64,000 nt of DNA from Vampirovibrionales bacterium (GCA_029262635.1 JAJCZA010000012.1:62001-126000); one strand, 5' to 3'. Counted from the first letter of the stretch, positions 15,242 to 27,097 are shown. Numbers and translations are program-made. Notes: generated from the sequence alone by a model not told the origin.

Positions 15242-16664
15242 TTCGACTCAGGGGCAATTGGCCAGTTCGTTTCGAGATCCAGATGGATTTCTTTTTTATG
15301 CGGACGGGGTGTTGTATCGACAAATTAATGAAACGTATCGAAGCGACTATGAATGCCTTGAAGCTTCCGGGTTAATGAATGCGCTGACTTCGCAAGAACA
15401 GTTGATTCCGCATGCCGAAGTTGATAAGCAGGTGCTTTTCAATCAGCTGCGGGATGGAGATAGCTTAAAACTTCAGCTAGAGCAAGCTTACCGGATTATT
15501 CAGCCAGAGCCCATCCCGTTTATTTCATATCCGTATGAGTGGTCGTTTAGTCAGTTGAAAGACGCGGCGTTATTGACGCTGGATATTCAAAAACAGGCAT
15601 TGGCCAAAGGAATGAGTTTAAAAGACGCAACGGCGTATAATGTCCAGTTTTTGAATCATCGGCCCGTGTTTATTGATACGCTTTCGTTTGAGGCTTATAG
15701 AGAAGGACAGCCCTGGGTTGCGTACCAGCAATTTTGTCAGCATTTCCTGGCACCGTTGGCGTTAATGGCCATTAAAGATATTCGTTTGAACCAACTGTTG
15801 AAGGTCTATATAGATGGAATTCCGCTGGATTTGGCCAGCGCCCTACTCCCCACCAAAACCCGACTCAACCTTTCTCTGTTGACGCATATTCATTTCCACG
15901 CTAACACGCAGAAACAGTATGAATCCAAAGAAAAGCGTACTTCGACAACGGCTAAGGTCTCTAAGACTGGCTTGTTAGGCATTATCGATAACCTAGAATC
16001 CACCATTAAAAACCTGGAGTGGACGCCTAAAGGGACCGAATGGGGTGATTACTATAGTGCAACTAACTATTCTTCGGATGCGTTTGAGCGGAAAAAGGCA
16101 TTGGTCAACGATTATATTCAGTTACTAAGCCCCAAAACCCTTTGGGATTTAGGAGCGAATACGGGTGAGTTCAGCCGTATTGCTAGTGAACAAGGTATTC
16201 ATACGGTAGCGTTTGATATTGATCCGGCGGCGGTGGAGAAAAATTATCGGACTCTGAAAAGCCATCAGGAAAGTCACTTACTTCCGCTTTTGTTAGACTT
16301 AACCAACCCCAGTCCAGGTTTGGGCTGGGATAATACAGAGCGTGACGCTTTTGCTCAGCGAGGGCCGGTGGATACGGCCATGGCTTTGGCGTTGATTCAT
16401 CACCTGGCGATTTCTAATAATCTTCCGCTGGAGCGAATCGCCCGGTTCTTTAGTCGGGTTGCCCGTTCGCTGATTATTGAATTTGTTCCAAAGAGTGACT
16501 CGCAGGTTAAGCGCCTATTAAGTACTCGGGAAGATATTTTCCCTGAGTATGTTCAGCCTATGTTTGAACACGAGTTCGGACGGTATTTTGATATCAAAGC
16601 CAGTCAGCCGGTGGACGGTTCGGAGCGGACCTTGTATGCCATGATAATTAAAAACAAAGGGTAA
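15213..16664 (+). CDS. SAM-dependent methyltransferase, two-part, about 483 aa
   Basis: The first 240 residues are an uncharacterised domain (NVQFLNHRPVFIDTLSFE, then a helical part). The C-terminal half is a class I methyltransferase: TLWDLGANTGEFSRIA is motif I, VAFDIDPAAVE ends strand beta-2, and ALALIHHLAISN is the post-beta-4 motif. The track starts at 15207; the second ATG at 15213 is equally placed, and both overlap the small membrane protein gene by about 30 bases. The operon context with a YLDPGSGS protein and pse genes suggests methylation of a surface sugar or lipid, but the substrate is unknown. Confidence 0.82.
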   Translation: MIQTLHKTSNSTQGQLASSFRDPDGFLFYADGVLYRQINETYRSDYECLEASGLMNALTSQEQLIPHAEVDKQVLFNQLRDGDSLKLQLEQAYRIIQPEPIPFISYPYEWSFSQLKDAALLTLDIQKQALAKGMSLKDATAYNVQFLNHRPVFIDTLSFEAYREGQPWVAYQQFCQHFLAPLALMAIKDIRLNQLLKVYIDGIPLDLASALLPTKTRLNLSLLTHIHFHANTQKQYESKEKRTSTTAKVSKTGLLGIIDNLESTIKNLEWTPKGTEWGDYYSATNYSSDAFERKKALVNDYIQLLSPKTLWDLGANTGEFSRIASEQGIHTVAFDIDPAAVEKNYRTLKSHQESHLLPLLLDLTNPSPGLGWDNTERDAFAQRGPVDTAMALALIHHLAISNNLPLERIARFFSRVARSLIIEFVPKSDSQVKRLLSTREDIFPEYVQPMFEHEFGRYFDIKASQPVDGSERTLYAMIIKNKG

Positions 16665-16679
16665 AGCGAAAGTGAACGC

Positions 16680-17516
16680 CTAGCGTTTTTTGTAGAGGGC
16701 ACCGGGTAGCTGGAGTGTCGTGGCGGGTTTAAAATGGGACTGAACGAAACCGTAAGCCTCCATGCGCTGTTCGGCGGCTTCAATTAAATGGTCGCCTCCG
16801 ACTTCTCGCTGGTGATCCGGATAGCCGGAATACCAGAGCAAGCCCCCTTTGGGCAAACATTGATGGATATTTTTTAAAACCTGTAAAGGCGCTCGAACAT
16901 GTTCGAGTACTTCGCCTGCCAAAACCACATGGTGTTGGCCTAAATTTGGATAAAGATTGCTTTCGGTGACGGATAAAACTTCAAACGGATAAGGGCGTTG
17001 TTCAAAGCGCCAGCGGGCAAAGTCTAAATTCCCCCCTTCAATATCGCATAGAGTAACCGGATAGTTGTGGGTGGCAAAGGCCAATGCGTAGTCGCCCACA
17101 CCACAACCGTAATCCAACACCTTAATATTTTTTCGTTGCCAAGGCAGGTAAAGGCTGTTTAGGTGACGCAACAGTTTGAGTGCCGAAGGAAAACGGGTGT
17201 AGGCTAGCTGAAGTCGAGCTGTGTATAAGATACGGGCATCCTGGTAGTTTTGGGTGAGCCCACTATCCGTTTCAACGGCATTAAACATATTTTCCAACGC
17301 GTCTTTGTCTTTAATGCTCTGGACGTTCTGGGCTTCTTCCTCGCTCATGCCATAAAATTCGGCGAACTCCTGAAGTCGATCCGCTTCCAGTGACAGTGCC
17401 GGGTTGCGTTGAGTGAGGTAAGCCAATCGGGCTTCTGTCAGAGAGAGGTTCTCCCGATCAAACAACAGGGAGCGGAATTTAAGGCGACGTTTTTCGTAGG
17501 AGCGAACGAGATTCAT
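16680..17516 (-). CDS. class I SAM-dependent methyltransferase
   Basis: The 278-aa protein has an N-terminal helical region of about 120 residues, then a standard methyltransferase fold: KVLDYGCGVGDYALAFA (motif I), VTLCDIEGGNLDFA (strand beta-2 acidic residue) and VLAGEVLEHVRAPLQVL (post-beta-4 motif of the Methyltransf_11/23 group). No membrane segment is present. It converges with the preceding methyltransferase gene (15 bases between stops) and follows the GT-C glycosyltransferase gene on the same strand by 90 bases, so it probably belongs to the surface-glycan region. Confidence 0.83.
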   Translation of the reverse strand: MNLVRSYEKRRLKFRSLLFDRENLSLTEARLAYLTQRNPALSLEADRLQEFAEFYGMSEEEAQNVQSIKDKDALENMFNAVETDSGLTQNYQDARILYTARLQLAYTRFPSALKLLRHLNSLYLPWQRKNIKVLDYGCGVGDYALAFATHNYPVTLCDIEGGNLDFARWRFEQRPYPFEVLSVTESNLYPNLGQHHVVLAGEVLEHVRAPLQVLKNIHQCLPKGGLLWYSGYPDHQREVGGDHLIEAAEQRMEAYGFVQSHFKPATTLQLPGALYKKR

Positions 17517-17606
17517 GAAGCGCGTATCCTTTGGTGTTCAGGGACAGTGACGAAATCATAGTATAAATAGGGCAAAAACGGTGGTTTTTTCTGGCTTTAT
17601 TACAAA

Positions 17607-19355
17607 TTATGATTTTTTTAGCAGGAGTAATACCGGCCCAGGATTGGTCGGGATACTCTTGTGATGTTTGCCGTATTGAGCCACGGCTTGATAGAGAGCC
17701 AGGTAGTCTTCTGCGTCAGAGGGGTAGTCGATGATGGCTTGTGTGCCGTAGGGCGTAAAAATACCCACGGTTTCAAAGTGTTGGCGAAGGTAAGCGTAGT
17801 AGTCGGGCGGAAACCTCAGGATGTTATGCCCTTCGCCATCCCGGATGGTTTGTGGGTTGATCAGGACGTAGTCGGGTTGAAAACTTTTGACCGTTCCAAC
17901 CGTGGTTTCGGGTTGACCCATTTGTAAAAGCGTGATTCCCGGTAAGCTGTTTTGAAGCACTGGCAAACTTCGAGCCGGGAATGTGTGTTTTTCAATGAGG
18001 AGCCGTTGACCAAGTGTCAGTTGGAGGACAAGTTTTTTTTGAGTTAGAGGTAATAGATGGGTGGCGTTCAGGTGCCCTTGACTCGATGCCAGGGCTTTAC
18101 TCCAGAGAGGCTGTGAAACGGTTAGCAATAAAAAGCTAAGTAGAACCGGCGTGAGCCAAGCGGCAGGTGCTTTGACTCTTGAAACCAGCTGGTGAGTTAA
18201 CCCACTCAGTAAGGCCATGCCAGAGAGAAGGAGAAAAGGCGTTAGGGGGAGCAGATATTTGGCGTTCACCAGACGAAACTGGGCGATGACCAAAAAGAAT
18301 ATCAGGGGAAAAGCCAGCAGAATCCATCCTTTTTTCCAGTCATATTCAGCTGGAAAGAGCTTTTTAAAAAAACGGTTGACGGGTGTTAGTCCAAGAGCCA
18401 ACATGCCCAGCAGATTCAAAACATGGAGGCCCCAGCTGGCGTCCCTTGGCATAATTTTAAACAAGAGTTTAGGGAGGCTGACAAACGCTTTAGCGCTTCG
18501 CTTTAGTCCCATAGTACGTTGAAGCACATGATCCCGCTCAAACGCAAAGTGTTCATAGAATTGTCCGAAGTTTAGTAAAACATAGGGTGAGAGCGTTACA
18601 AACACGAGGCCAGCACCTAAAAAAGCGATCCATAGCTTTCGATCCAGCACCACCTTTTTTAATGCCGGTAACAAAGGTGAACCTTTGGGCCAGCAACGCA
18701 AACTATGAGCGGCCACGAGAAATCCGGCAGAAAAGAAGTTGTACTTGAATGACATGGTCAAGCCAATGGCGACAGCGCAGGCTAGATAATCTCTCCAGCG
18801 GCCCTTATCGTAGATGTTTAGAGCAAACCAGCAGGCCAGCAGAATAAAAAAGAGAGCAGGAATATCTGAGATTAAAATAGGTGTTAATTTGATATGGGTT
18901 GGGTACATTGCCAGTAAGAAAGCGGCACTCAAGCCAACGGTTGCTGAAAAAACCCGTTTGCCAATGGCGTAAACCAGTCCAATGGAAGCGGTGGAAAAAA
19001 GTAAGCTCAAACTTCGGGCACAAATTACGGGGGCAGAGGGCTCTTGCCAGAACACGTTTTCAAATTCGGCCCAAGAAGTTAATGTTCCGCTCAGTAGAGC
19101 GAACAGATAGTGTAAATAGAAAAAGGCAAAGTGGAAGTAGAGAAAAAACGTGGGTTTTTTAAAGTAATGCGGGTTAAAATCCCCATAGCCAAAAGCCATT
19201 ATTTTAGTGAGGTAAATGGATTCGTCTTCATACAAGAGAAAAGGTAAGCCAGAGGGTACGAGAACCGCTCGAAGGCCAAGCCCGAGAAGGAGAATGAATC
19301 CTAGGATAATCCAACTCTTAGGAAGGGGGGAGGGCAAGCGTGTGTTGTGCATCAT
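17607..19355 (-). CDS. GT-C (PMT/ArnT-like, GT39-type) membrane glycosyltransferase
   Basis: A protein of about 582 aa with 11-13 predicted membrane helices. The acidic motif YEDESIY sits in the first extracytoplasmic loop (about residue 45 from the chosen start), as in dolichyl- or polyprenyl-phosphate-dependent GT-C enzymes. The last 150 residues form the usual soluble periplasmic tail (DYVLINPQTI). The track's first 16 residues overlap the pseB promoter, so I prefer the ATG at 19355 (MMHNTRLPS). It would transfer a sugar from a lipid carrier to a protein or glycan on the periplasmic side. Confidence 0.8.
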   Translation of the reverse strand: MMHNTRLPSPLPKSWIILGFILLLGLGLRAVLVPSGLPFLLYEDESIYLTKIMAFGYGDFNPHYFKKPTFFLYFHFAFFYLHYLFALLSGTLTSWAEFENVFWQEPSAPVICARSLSLLFSTASIGLVYAIGKRVFSATVGLSAAFLLAMYPTHIKLTPILISDIPALFFILLACWFALNIYDKGRWRDYLACAVAIGLTMSFKYNFFSAGFLVAAHSLRCWPKGSPLLPALKKVVLDRKLWIAFLGAGLVFVTLSPYVLLNFGQFYEHFAFERDHVLQRTMGLKRSAKAFVSLPKLLFKIMPRDASWGLHVLNLLGMLALGLTPVNRFFKKLFPAEYDWKKGWILLAFPLIFFLVIAQFRLVNAKYLLPLTPFLLLSGMALLSGLTHQLVSRVKAPAAWLTPVLLSFLLLTVSQPLWSKALASSQGHLNATHLLPLTQKKLVLQLTLGQRLLIEKHTFPARSLPVLQNSLPGITLLQMGQPETTVGTVKSFQPDYVLINPQTIRDGEGHNILRFPPDYYAYLRQHFETVGIFTPYGTQAIIDYPSDAEDYLALYQAVAQYGKHHKSIPTNPGPVLLLLKKS

Positions 19356-19367
19356 AATGCATTTTAG

Positions 19368-21645
<2,278 letters not shown>

Positions 21646-21658
<13 letters not shown>

Positions 21659-22632
21659 CTAAAAATCAACCTGCTTCTGTATTGAGAATGAAACCGGTTA
21701 ACGGAGTTCCGCCGATGACGTTAGGAACGGTGCAACTCGGGTTAACCTACGGGGCGGCGAATCAAACGGGTCAGCCTTCGGAATCGCAGGCCATCTCGTT
21801 GATCTGTCAGGCTGTCGAAGGCGGAATCACTCATTTAGATTGCGCACAAGCTTATGGTGATGCGGAACGAGTGGTGGGGCAAGCGATGGATTCTCTTGCC
21901 AACCAGGACGTTGCGGTTATTACGAAGCTCTCTCCACTGGATCAGCTTGGGTCGGATACGCTAATAACGCAAGTTATTCAAGTGGTGGACGAGTCGATTA
22001 TCCAATCGTGCGAACGTTTAAAGCGTCCGGTGCTGGATGTATTGATGTTGCACCGCTGGCAACACTACACGGCCTATGAAGGGCAAATTTGGGAACGATT
22101 ACGTTGGCATCAGGAGCAAAGTCGGATTATCCGGTTGGGTGTTTCGGTCCAGTCTCCTGAGGAAGCGCTTGAAGCTTTAAAGGAGCCTCTGGTTTCCTGC
22201 CTTCAACTGCCTTTTAATTTGCTAGATCATCGTTGGAAGTCGGCAGGAGTGCATCACGTTTTATTAGAAAAGCGCCCTGATGTGATGGTTTACGCTCGGA
22301 GCGCATTGCTTCAGGGGATTTTAGCGGCGGACGCTTCGTGCTGGCCGAAAGGTTCCGAGATTCGATCAGACGACTGGGTTCAGCGATTGACGCAATTGCG
22401 AACCGAGTTGAACCGGGAAAGTCGGGTTGATTTATGTCTGGCTTATGTGCGTTCTCAGCACTGGATTCATAGTATCGTGGTGGGTGTAGAAACCCCGACA
22501 CAGTTGGCGGAAAATCTGGCGTTATTTCAGCGCTCTGCCTTAACGCCAATGGAAGTTGAACTCGTGGAAACTCGATTAACCGGTGCCCCAGAAGCCTTGT
22601 TGAACCCCACTTTATGGAGACTATCTGAATGA
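21646..22632 (+). CDS. aldo/keto reductase
   Basis: The 328-aa NAD(P)H-dependent oxidoreductase has a TIM-barrel fold. The early LGTVQLGLTYGAAN, the catalytic Asp-Tyr pair in THLDCAQAYGDAE, the lysine in VITKLS and the histidine-containing LMLHRW mark the AKR family. Translation overlaps pseC by 13 bases and the SDR gene by four, so all four genes from pseB form one operon. Such reductases accompany nonulosonic-acid and flagellin-modification genes in other bacteria. The substrate here is probably a modified sugar, but this rests on context alone. Confidence 0.83.
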
Positions 22633-23459
22633 CGACCGAAACGTTGACCGGACTCTCTAAGCAGCCCTTGTTTTCTCTGAAGAATCGGGTGGCTTTGCTC
22701 ACGGGAGCGGCAGGGCATCTCGGCCAGGTGATGGCGGAAGGACTTTGTCAGGCGGGCGCGCATGTGATTCTCAATGGACGTACACCAGAAAAAATTAACG
22801 CACTGGCCGACCGTTTAACTGGGAAAGGCTATTTAGCGACGGCCTGCGTTTTTGATATGGAAGATGAGCCCGGTCTATTGGAAGCTGTTGAGCAGATGGG
22901 CCGTGAGTTTGGTCAGATCGATGTGTTGGTGAATAACGCTTATCATGGTGTGGCTGCTCAGGTGGAAAGCGATACGGTGGAGAATTTTAACTCGGCGTAT
23001 CACCTGACGGTGAGCATGCCGTTTCGATTGATTCAGGCGGCATTGCCGTATCTGGAAAAAGCGGCGAAAAAAAATTCAGGCGGCGCGTCGGTGATTAACA
23101 TGGGTTCTATGTATGGCATGGTGAGCCCGGATCCAAGTATTTATGGGGATAGTGGGCAAAATAACCCCCCCCATTACGGTGCGGCAAAAGCCGGGTTGAT
23201 TCAGTTGACCCGCTATCTGGCTTGCCACCTAGCACCGAAAAAAATCCGGGTCAACGCCCTAAGTCCGGGGCCATTTCCACAACCCTCTGTGGCGAAGACC
23301 AATCCGCCGTTTCATCAGGCGTTGTGCGATAAAAATCCCATGGGACGCATTGGCATCTCTGAAGAGCTTATTGGCCCACTCGTGTTTCTCGCTTCTGACG
23401 CCGCTTCTTATGTTACGGGCATTAATCTGCCCGTTGATGGCGGTTGGACGAGTTGGTAG
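22629..23459 (+). CDS. short-chain dehydrogenase/reductase, PtmA-like
   Basis: A classical SDR of 276 aa: LLTGAAGHLGQV (cofactor loop), VLVNNAYHG (NNAG-like), active-site Ser in NMGSMYG, YGAAKAGL (Tyr-x3-Lys) and the C-terminal LPVDGGWTSW. The SMYG-to-HYGAAKAG spacing is lengthened by about 10 residues, as I recall for the flagellin-modification protein PtmA, though that resemblance is from memory. It is the last gene of the pseB operon, coupled to the reductase by an ATGA overlap. It probably makes or modifies a nonulosonic acid or its side chain. Confidence 0.8.
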   Translation: MTTETLTGLSKQPLFSLKNRVALLTGAAGHLGQVMAEGLCQAGAHVILNGRTPEKINALADRLTGKGYLATACVFDMEDEPGLLEAVEQMGREFGQIDVLVNNAYHGVAAQVESDTVENFNSAYHLTVSMPFRLIQAALPYLEKAAKKNSGGASVINMGSMYGMVSPDPSIYGDSGQNNPPHYGAAKAGLIQLTRYLACHLAPKKIRVNALSPGPFPQPSVAKTNPPFHQALCDKNPMGRIGISEELIGPLVFLASDAASYVTGINLPVDGGWTSW

Positions 23460-23487
23460 TCTGAAAAAGTTAAAAAGTTACGTTAAA

Positions 23488-23715
23488 TTAGAGGTAATAG
23501 CCCAACGCAAAGGATAGAGCGAAAAAAGTACCGGCGATCCAGGCGGTGATTTTATTCAGAGTGGCTTCGGCCCCTTTTTGGCTTGAAAAAACCTGGGCGG
23601 CACCACCAATAGAACCGATTCCATCGCCTTTAGGGGAATGGAGCATGACCATGACGATGAGTAATAAGGCGGAGAGAATTTGGAGAACTTCAAGAATGAG
23701 TTTAAAAACGTCCAT
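23488..23715 (-). CDS. secG: protein-export membrane protein SecG
   Basis: The 75-aa protein has two membrane helices (residues about 5-25 and 52-73) flanking the conserved cytoplasmic loop that reads MLHSPKGDGIGSIGGAAQVF. It is the small accessory subunit of the SecYEG translocon in the inner membrane. Its size is normal for the family. It converges with the SDR gene and is preceded by its own short intergenic region. Confidence 0.92.
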   Translation of the reverse strand: MDVFKLILEVLQILSALLLIVMVMLHSPKGDGIGSIGGAAQVFSSQKGAEATLNKITAWIAGTFFALSFALGYYL

Positions 23716-23770
23716 AAAACAGAGCTTCCATCGAAATTGATTTTGTTGATGACTTATTTAATCACAATCC

Positions 23771-23799
23771 TTGGCGCTTGCAAATACTTTCGGTACAAT
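23771..23799 (+). promoter_or_regulatory. sigma70 promoter for the secreted hypothetical gene
   Basis: TTGGCG (23771-23776) and TACAAT (23794-23799) are exactly 17 bases apart. The -10 lies in the sequence CGGTACAATAG, which also occurs upstream of the exchanger gene at 9074. Confidence 0.55.
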
Positions 23800-23845
23800 A
23801 GGGAGACGATGCGTTATTCGTTAATAATATGGGGAAATCACCATC

Positions 23846-24568
23846 ATGAATTTTAACAGAATACAAACCGGTCGGATGCCTTGGGTTTCGATGATATTGG
23901 GACTGTTGTTTCTGAGTTGGGTGATGGCGGTTGAGCTCCCTTTGGCGTCCGATGCGGCCCCCCCTCGGAAAAGTCGGCTGAGTCAGTTGATTAAAAATAA
24001 ATCAAGTTTGTATTTGCCGACCCGCCTGCTGATTGGGGCGGATAACAAGTTTGTGGTGCGTGTTCCAGCGGGTAATACCGTGGTTCTCTATTTATCCCCT
24101 TTACCTGCGGGGATGAGTACCCCCAATGGCTTACCCCTACGAGTGGGTAAAGAACATCAAGTGCTTGAGGCCATTGCTTCGGAAAAAGGGGTTGCCACCC
24201 TGACGGTTCCTATTCCTGATGAAGTTTCATTAGTCGGACAGCCGGTCTATGTCGAAGCGTATACGTATGGCGCTTCTGACTATTCAGATTTAGAAGTGCT
24301 GGAGCTTCTTGGCGCTGCGGGGCATCGTGTGAAAGAGAACCGATTGGCCATTCAAGAGCCTTCAGATGGCCGGGGGGCAATGGTTCTTCCAGGCTTGCCG
24401 GGGGTTGGATCCGATATGCTTCGGCGCTTATCGACCATGGGGGATATTTATAATTCCGACGATAAGGAACGGATGGAACAGCTGAAAGACGATGGCAACC
24501 TAGATAGAGAGACCCTGCGAGATCAGAATATTTTTATTCCCCGATCGGATGGTGCGGGAGGATTATAA
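23846..24568 (+). CDS. secreted or periplasmic hypothetical protein, 240 aa
   Basis: I do not recognise this protein. A signal peptide is clear: positive start, hydrophobic stretch GLLFLSWVMAV, and a probable cleavage after the Ala-containing SDAAPP around residue 35. The mature part begins basic, continues with a beta-rich domain of about 90 residues (residues about 60-150: VRVPAGNTVVLYLSPLP, VYVEAYTYG) and ends in a charged, glycine-containing tail. It is followed by a perfect 20-base palindrome and a convergent gene. An extracytoplasmic location is the only supported statement. Confidence 0.7.
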   Translation: MNFNRIQTGRMPWVSMILGLLFLSWVMAVELPLASDAAPPRKSRLSQLIKNKSSLYLPTRLLIGADNKFVVRVPAGNTVVLYLSPLPAGMSTPNGLPLRVGKEHQVLEAIASEKGVATLTVPIPDEVSLVGQPVYVEAYTYGASDYSDLEVLELLGAAGHRVKENRLAIQEPSDGRGAMVLPGLPGVGSDMLRRLSTMGDIYNSDDKERMEQLKDDGNLDRETLRDQNIFIPRSDGAGGL

Positions 24569-24569
24569 G

Positions 24570-24589
24570 CGGTTATTAATTAATAACCG
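24570..24589. repeat. perfect 20-base palindrome at a convergent gene junction
   Basis: CGGTTATTAATTAATAACCG is a perfect inverted repeat, lying just after the stop codon at 24568 and containing the stop of the opposing gene. It could form a hairpin in transcripts from either side and so act as a bidirectional 3' end, though no T run follows. Confidence 0.6.
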
Positions 24590-26403
24590 TATCCTGATGG
24601 GTAGTAATGGGGTTGAGGGGTTGATGCCATGGCGGGGTATGTGTAAGCGGCAGGGTTGTAATAAGGCATGGGTTGCATCGTATAGACTGGAACATATTCG
24701 ACATAAGGAGCTGAAGTAACACGGGTTTCAGGCGTGTTGACAGGCTGGAATCCTTCTATCGGTTCTTGTGTTGGGGAGGCCTGCACGTCTTCTAGAGTGG
24801 TAAAGGCATCGGCTGGCAGTGGATCCTGAGTGCGTTGGATGGGGTTGTAGAATGTTTGGTCGCTTGCCGTCGGAATAAAGTACCCCGTGTTTTTATCAAT
24901 CTCGGTCTGAATACGCTGAGCAAGCTTTAAGGGCATCCCCGCATGGTGGATGCGTGGAATGAGCTCTCGAGCGCTACGAACAACCGGTGTGGGGATCGTA
25001 TCATCGCTATCGACTACTTTAAACTTAATTTCGCCGTCTTTCTCATCCACAAAAACGGTGGTAATCGTGATTTCATGGCCACCAACAATGGCCCCGTTAT
25101 TGTCCGTATCGGTGATACCGATAGTCACAGGCTCATCCATTTTTATGGACTCAGCAATATCGGCGGTGGTTTGTTCGAAGGAACGCGTGTAGCCATAGAG
25201 AAAGGGCAGGCCCTCTTCATCGGGTTGGGGGTTGGTTTTGCCTGTGGCAAGCTGATAGGTAATAGACATAACGCCGCCATTATCCTTGATAATGGTTTCC
25301 ATTAATGTTTTTTCTTGTTCGGTGAGTCCCTTGCTCATTTCACCAGGAATTTCGGAGTCCCGGTAATCCGTGGCTGGGTCATAGGTTCGTCGGGTGGCCA
25401 TAAACGATAGCGCCGACTGATAAGCAGCTTCCACACCCGAGCGAGCCTCTCCCTTTTTTCGTCGGTTGCTGGCGTTAACGGTTCGAATATAGCCGGCTGG
25501 CGGGAGTTCGACTTTGATCATCAGCTCGTCCGGGTTTTCTGTTCGAGTGTATTTGATTTTTGCCTGATCCAGAATAGCGAAAGCCTGTTGTGGGTCACTT
25601 GGCGAAATTTCACTGAGCTTGGCTTTCTCGTAAAAAGCTTGCATGGGGCTGGTGATTTCATTAAGGTGTCGTGCGAGTTCGCTGGGACTTTTATCCGCCA
25701 TGTAGTACATGACGCTAGAAGAGACACAGGTCGCACTATTTTTAACCTTAATGTCATTCCACCCTAATGGCCTAACAGCTGGTGTTACACCCGTTCGGTT
25801 AAGAGGGAGCGGGTTATTTCTGACCTGCAAGATCTGCTGGGCGGCGATCTCGCTGAGCGGAGCAAATTTTTGAGTGATGGTGTAGGGTCTGTTCAGGATT
25901 TTAATAACTTCTTCAAGAATCTTTTCGTTTTTGAGTCCTGGAGTTCGCCGGGTTTTAAGAATAGAATAGAGCTGGAACAGAGTAGAGTGCCCGTTTTCAG
26001 CGCTATTATCGCTTAATACGTTTGATTTTAAGAGGGCACTGAGTTCTTTCCTGCCTTTTCTATTTAGGCTGGCTCGTATGTCTCGATACATTTTGATGCG
26101 TCCAAAAAGCCCTTCCTGTGAGTCTTGACTCCCTTTCGAAAGGTAGCGAGTTAGATGGAATGTCTGAAACGGGTGAAACAGGGCCTGTATCAGGCGACTG
26201 CCCATAGAGGTCTCTAGAGCGGGTTGGGCCTGAGCCCGCTGGAAAGAGTCGAAGGTTTTGGAAACAGTATAAATCTCTTGTCGACCGGATTCGGGTGACA
26301 AGAGAGGTGTCGGCTGGTATTGTGGGTTAATTCCTTGAACGCCCATGTGTGCAATAGAACCCAGAATTAAGTGACGTAAGCTTACATCTGCATGAAACCC
26401 CAA
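24580..26403 (-). CDS. hypothetical protein, 607 aa, possible papain-like fold
   Basis: I do not recognise this family. The N-terminal 200 residues are helical and basic. The central part has a Cys in NSATCVSSSVM (C226), a His in AIVGGHEITITTV (H443) and an Asp in FKVVDSDD (D465), in the order and local context of papain-like/C39 peptidases, where Cys begins a helix and His and Asp lie on adjacent strands. The last 45 residues are rich in Pro and Tyr (PMPYYNPAAYTYP). No signal peptide is visible. The track start is TTG at 26403; an ATG at 26346 would shorten it by 19 residues and neither has a strong ribosome-binding site. Peptidase activity is a hypothesis. Confidence 0.65.
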   Translation of the reverse strand: MGFHADVSLRHLILGSIAHMGVQGINPQYQPTPLLSPESGRQEIYTVSKTFDSFQRAQAQPALETSMGSRLIQALFHPFQTFHLTRYLSKGSQDSQEGLFGRIKMYRDIRASLNRKGRKELSALLKSNVLSDNSAENGHSTLFQLYSILKTRRTPGLKNEKILEEVIKILNRPYTITQKFAPLSEIAAQQILQVRNNPLPLNRTGVTPAVRPLGWNDIKVKNSATCVSSSVMYYMADKSPSELARHLNEITSPMQAFYEKAKLSEISPSDPQQAFAILDQAKIKYTRTENPDELMIKVELPPAGYIRTVNASNRRKKGEARSGVEAAYQSALSFMATRRTYDPATDYRDSEIPGEMSKGLTEQEKTLMETIIKDNGGVMSITYQLATGKTNPQPDEEGLPFLYGYTRSFEQTTADIAESIKMDEPVTIGITDTDNNGAIVGGHEITITTVFVDEKDGEIKFKVVDSDDTIPTPVVRSARELIPRIHHAGMPLKLAQRIQTEIDKNTGYFIPTASDQTFYNPIQRTQDPLPADAFTTLEDVQASPTQEPIEGFQPVNTPETRVTSAPYVEYVPVYTMQPMPYYNPAAYTYPAMASTPQPHYYPSGYGY

Positions 26404-26437
26404 CGATAGAAAATGTTGCGGTTAATCTATATGAAGA

Positions 26438-27097
26438 TTAAAAATCCGTTTCCGCGTAGTGTTCGGCTTCTTTTTTCAGAGTTTTGATTCGTTCCATGAC
26501 CAACTGGGTGAATTCATCTACCGACTGGCTTTCATAAGGAATAAGTGGGCCAAAGACAATGGTAATTTTTCGATTATTTTTCCCGAAAAGGTGAATTGCG
26601 GCAGGTAAAACCGGGGCTTTGGTACTTTTGGCAAAAAAGCCGACGCCGTTTTTGACTTCAATGACTTCTCCGCCTTTGTTGCGGGTGCCTTCTGGAAAAA
26701 TACCAAGGCACCAGTTTTTAGATTTTAGTGCCGCCTTACACGAGCGAATACTAGAGATGCCAATCTTTTCCCGGTTTAAAGCAATAACCCCGCAAAGATC
26801 CATAATAAGCCGAGTGCGAGGGTCTTCAAGGAGTTCTTTTTTCGCGAGAAAGGACGTATTGGTGTAGGGAATAGAACTGCCGACCAAGAAGGGATCATAG
26901 TTCGACGCATGATTAGAAGCCACAATAAAATGGGTATGGTCTTTCGGGATATTCTCCAGCCCATAGACTTTCGTTTTGGCGATCACATGCATGTAAACTT
27001 GACTGAGCCATTTAAAAAAACGGAAACCATAGATGCGGGAAGGATGGTTAAAATCTGCTTCGGTTCGGGTAGTGTAAGTACTCAGATCAAAGGCCAT
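26438..27097 (-). CDS. plsC: 1-acyl-sn-glycerol-3-phosphate acyltransferase, PlsC-like
   Basis: The enzyme transfers a fatty acyl group to lysophosphatidic acid, making phosphatidic acid at the inner membrane. The catalytic HxxxxD motif is in ASNHASNYDPFL and the glycerol-phosphate-binding motif is FPEGTRNKGGE. The 219 aa fit the family. It overlaps the aroA stop region by 11 bases, with aroA upstream on the same strand, so the two are probably co-transcribed. Acyl-donor preference cannot be read from sequence. Confidence 0.87.
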   Translation of the reverse strand: MAFDLSTYTTRTEADFNHPSRIYGFRFFKWLSQVYMHVIAKTKVYGLENIPKDHTHFIVASNHASNYDPFLVGSSIPYTNTSFLAKKELLEDPRTRLIMDLCGVIALNREKIGISSIRSCKAALKSKNWCLGIFPEGTRNKGGEVIEVKNGVGFFAKSTKAPVLPAAIHLFGKNNRKITIVFGPLIPYESQSVDEFTQLVMERIKTLKKEAEHYAETDF

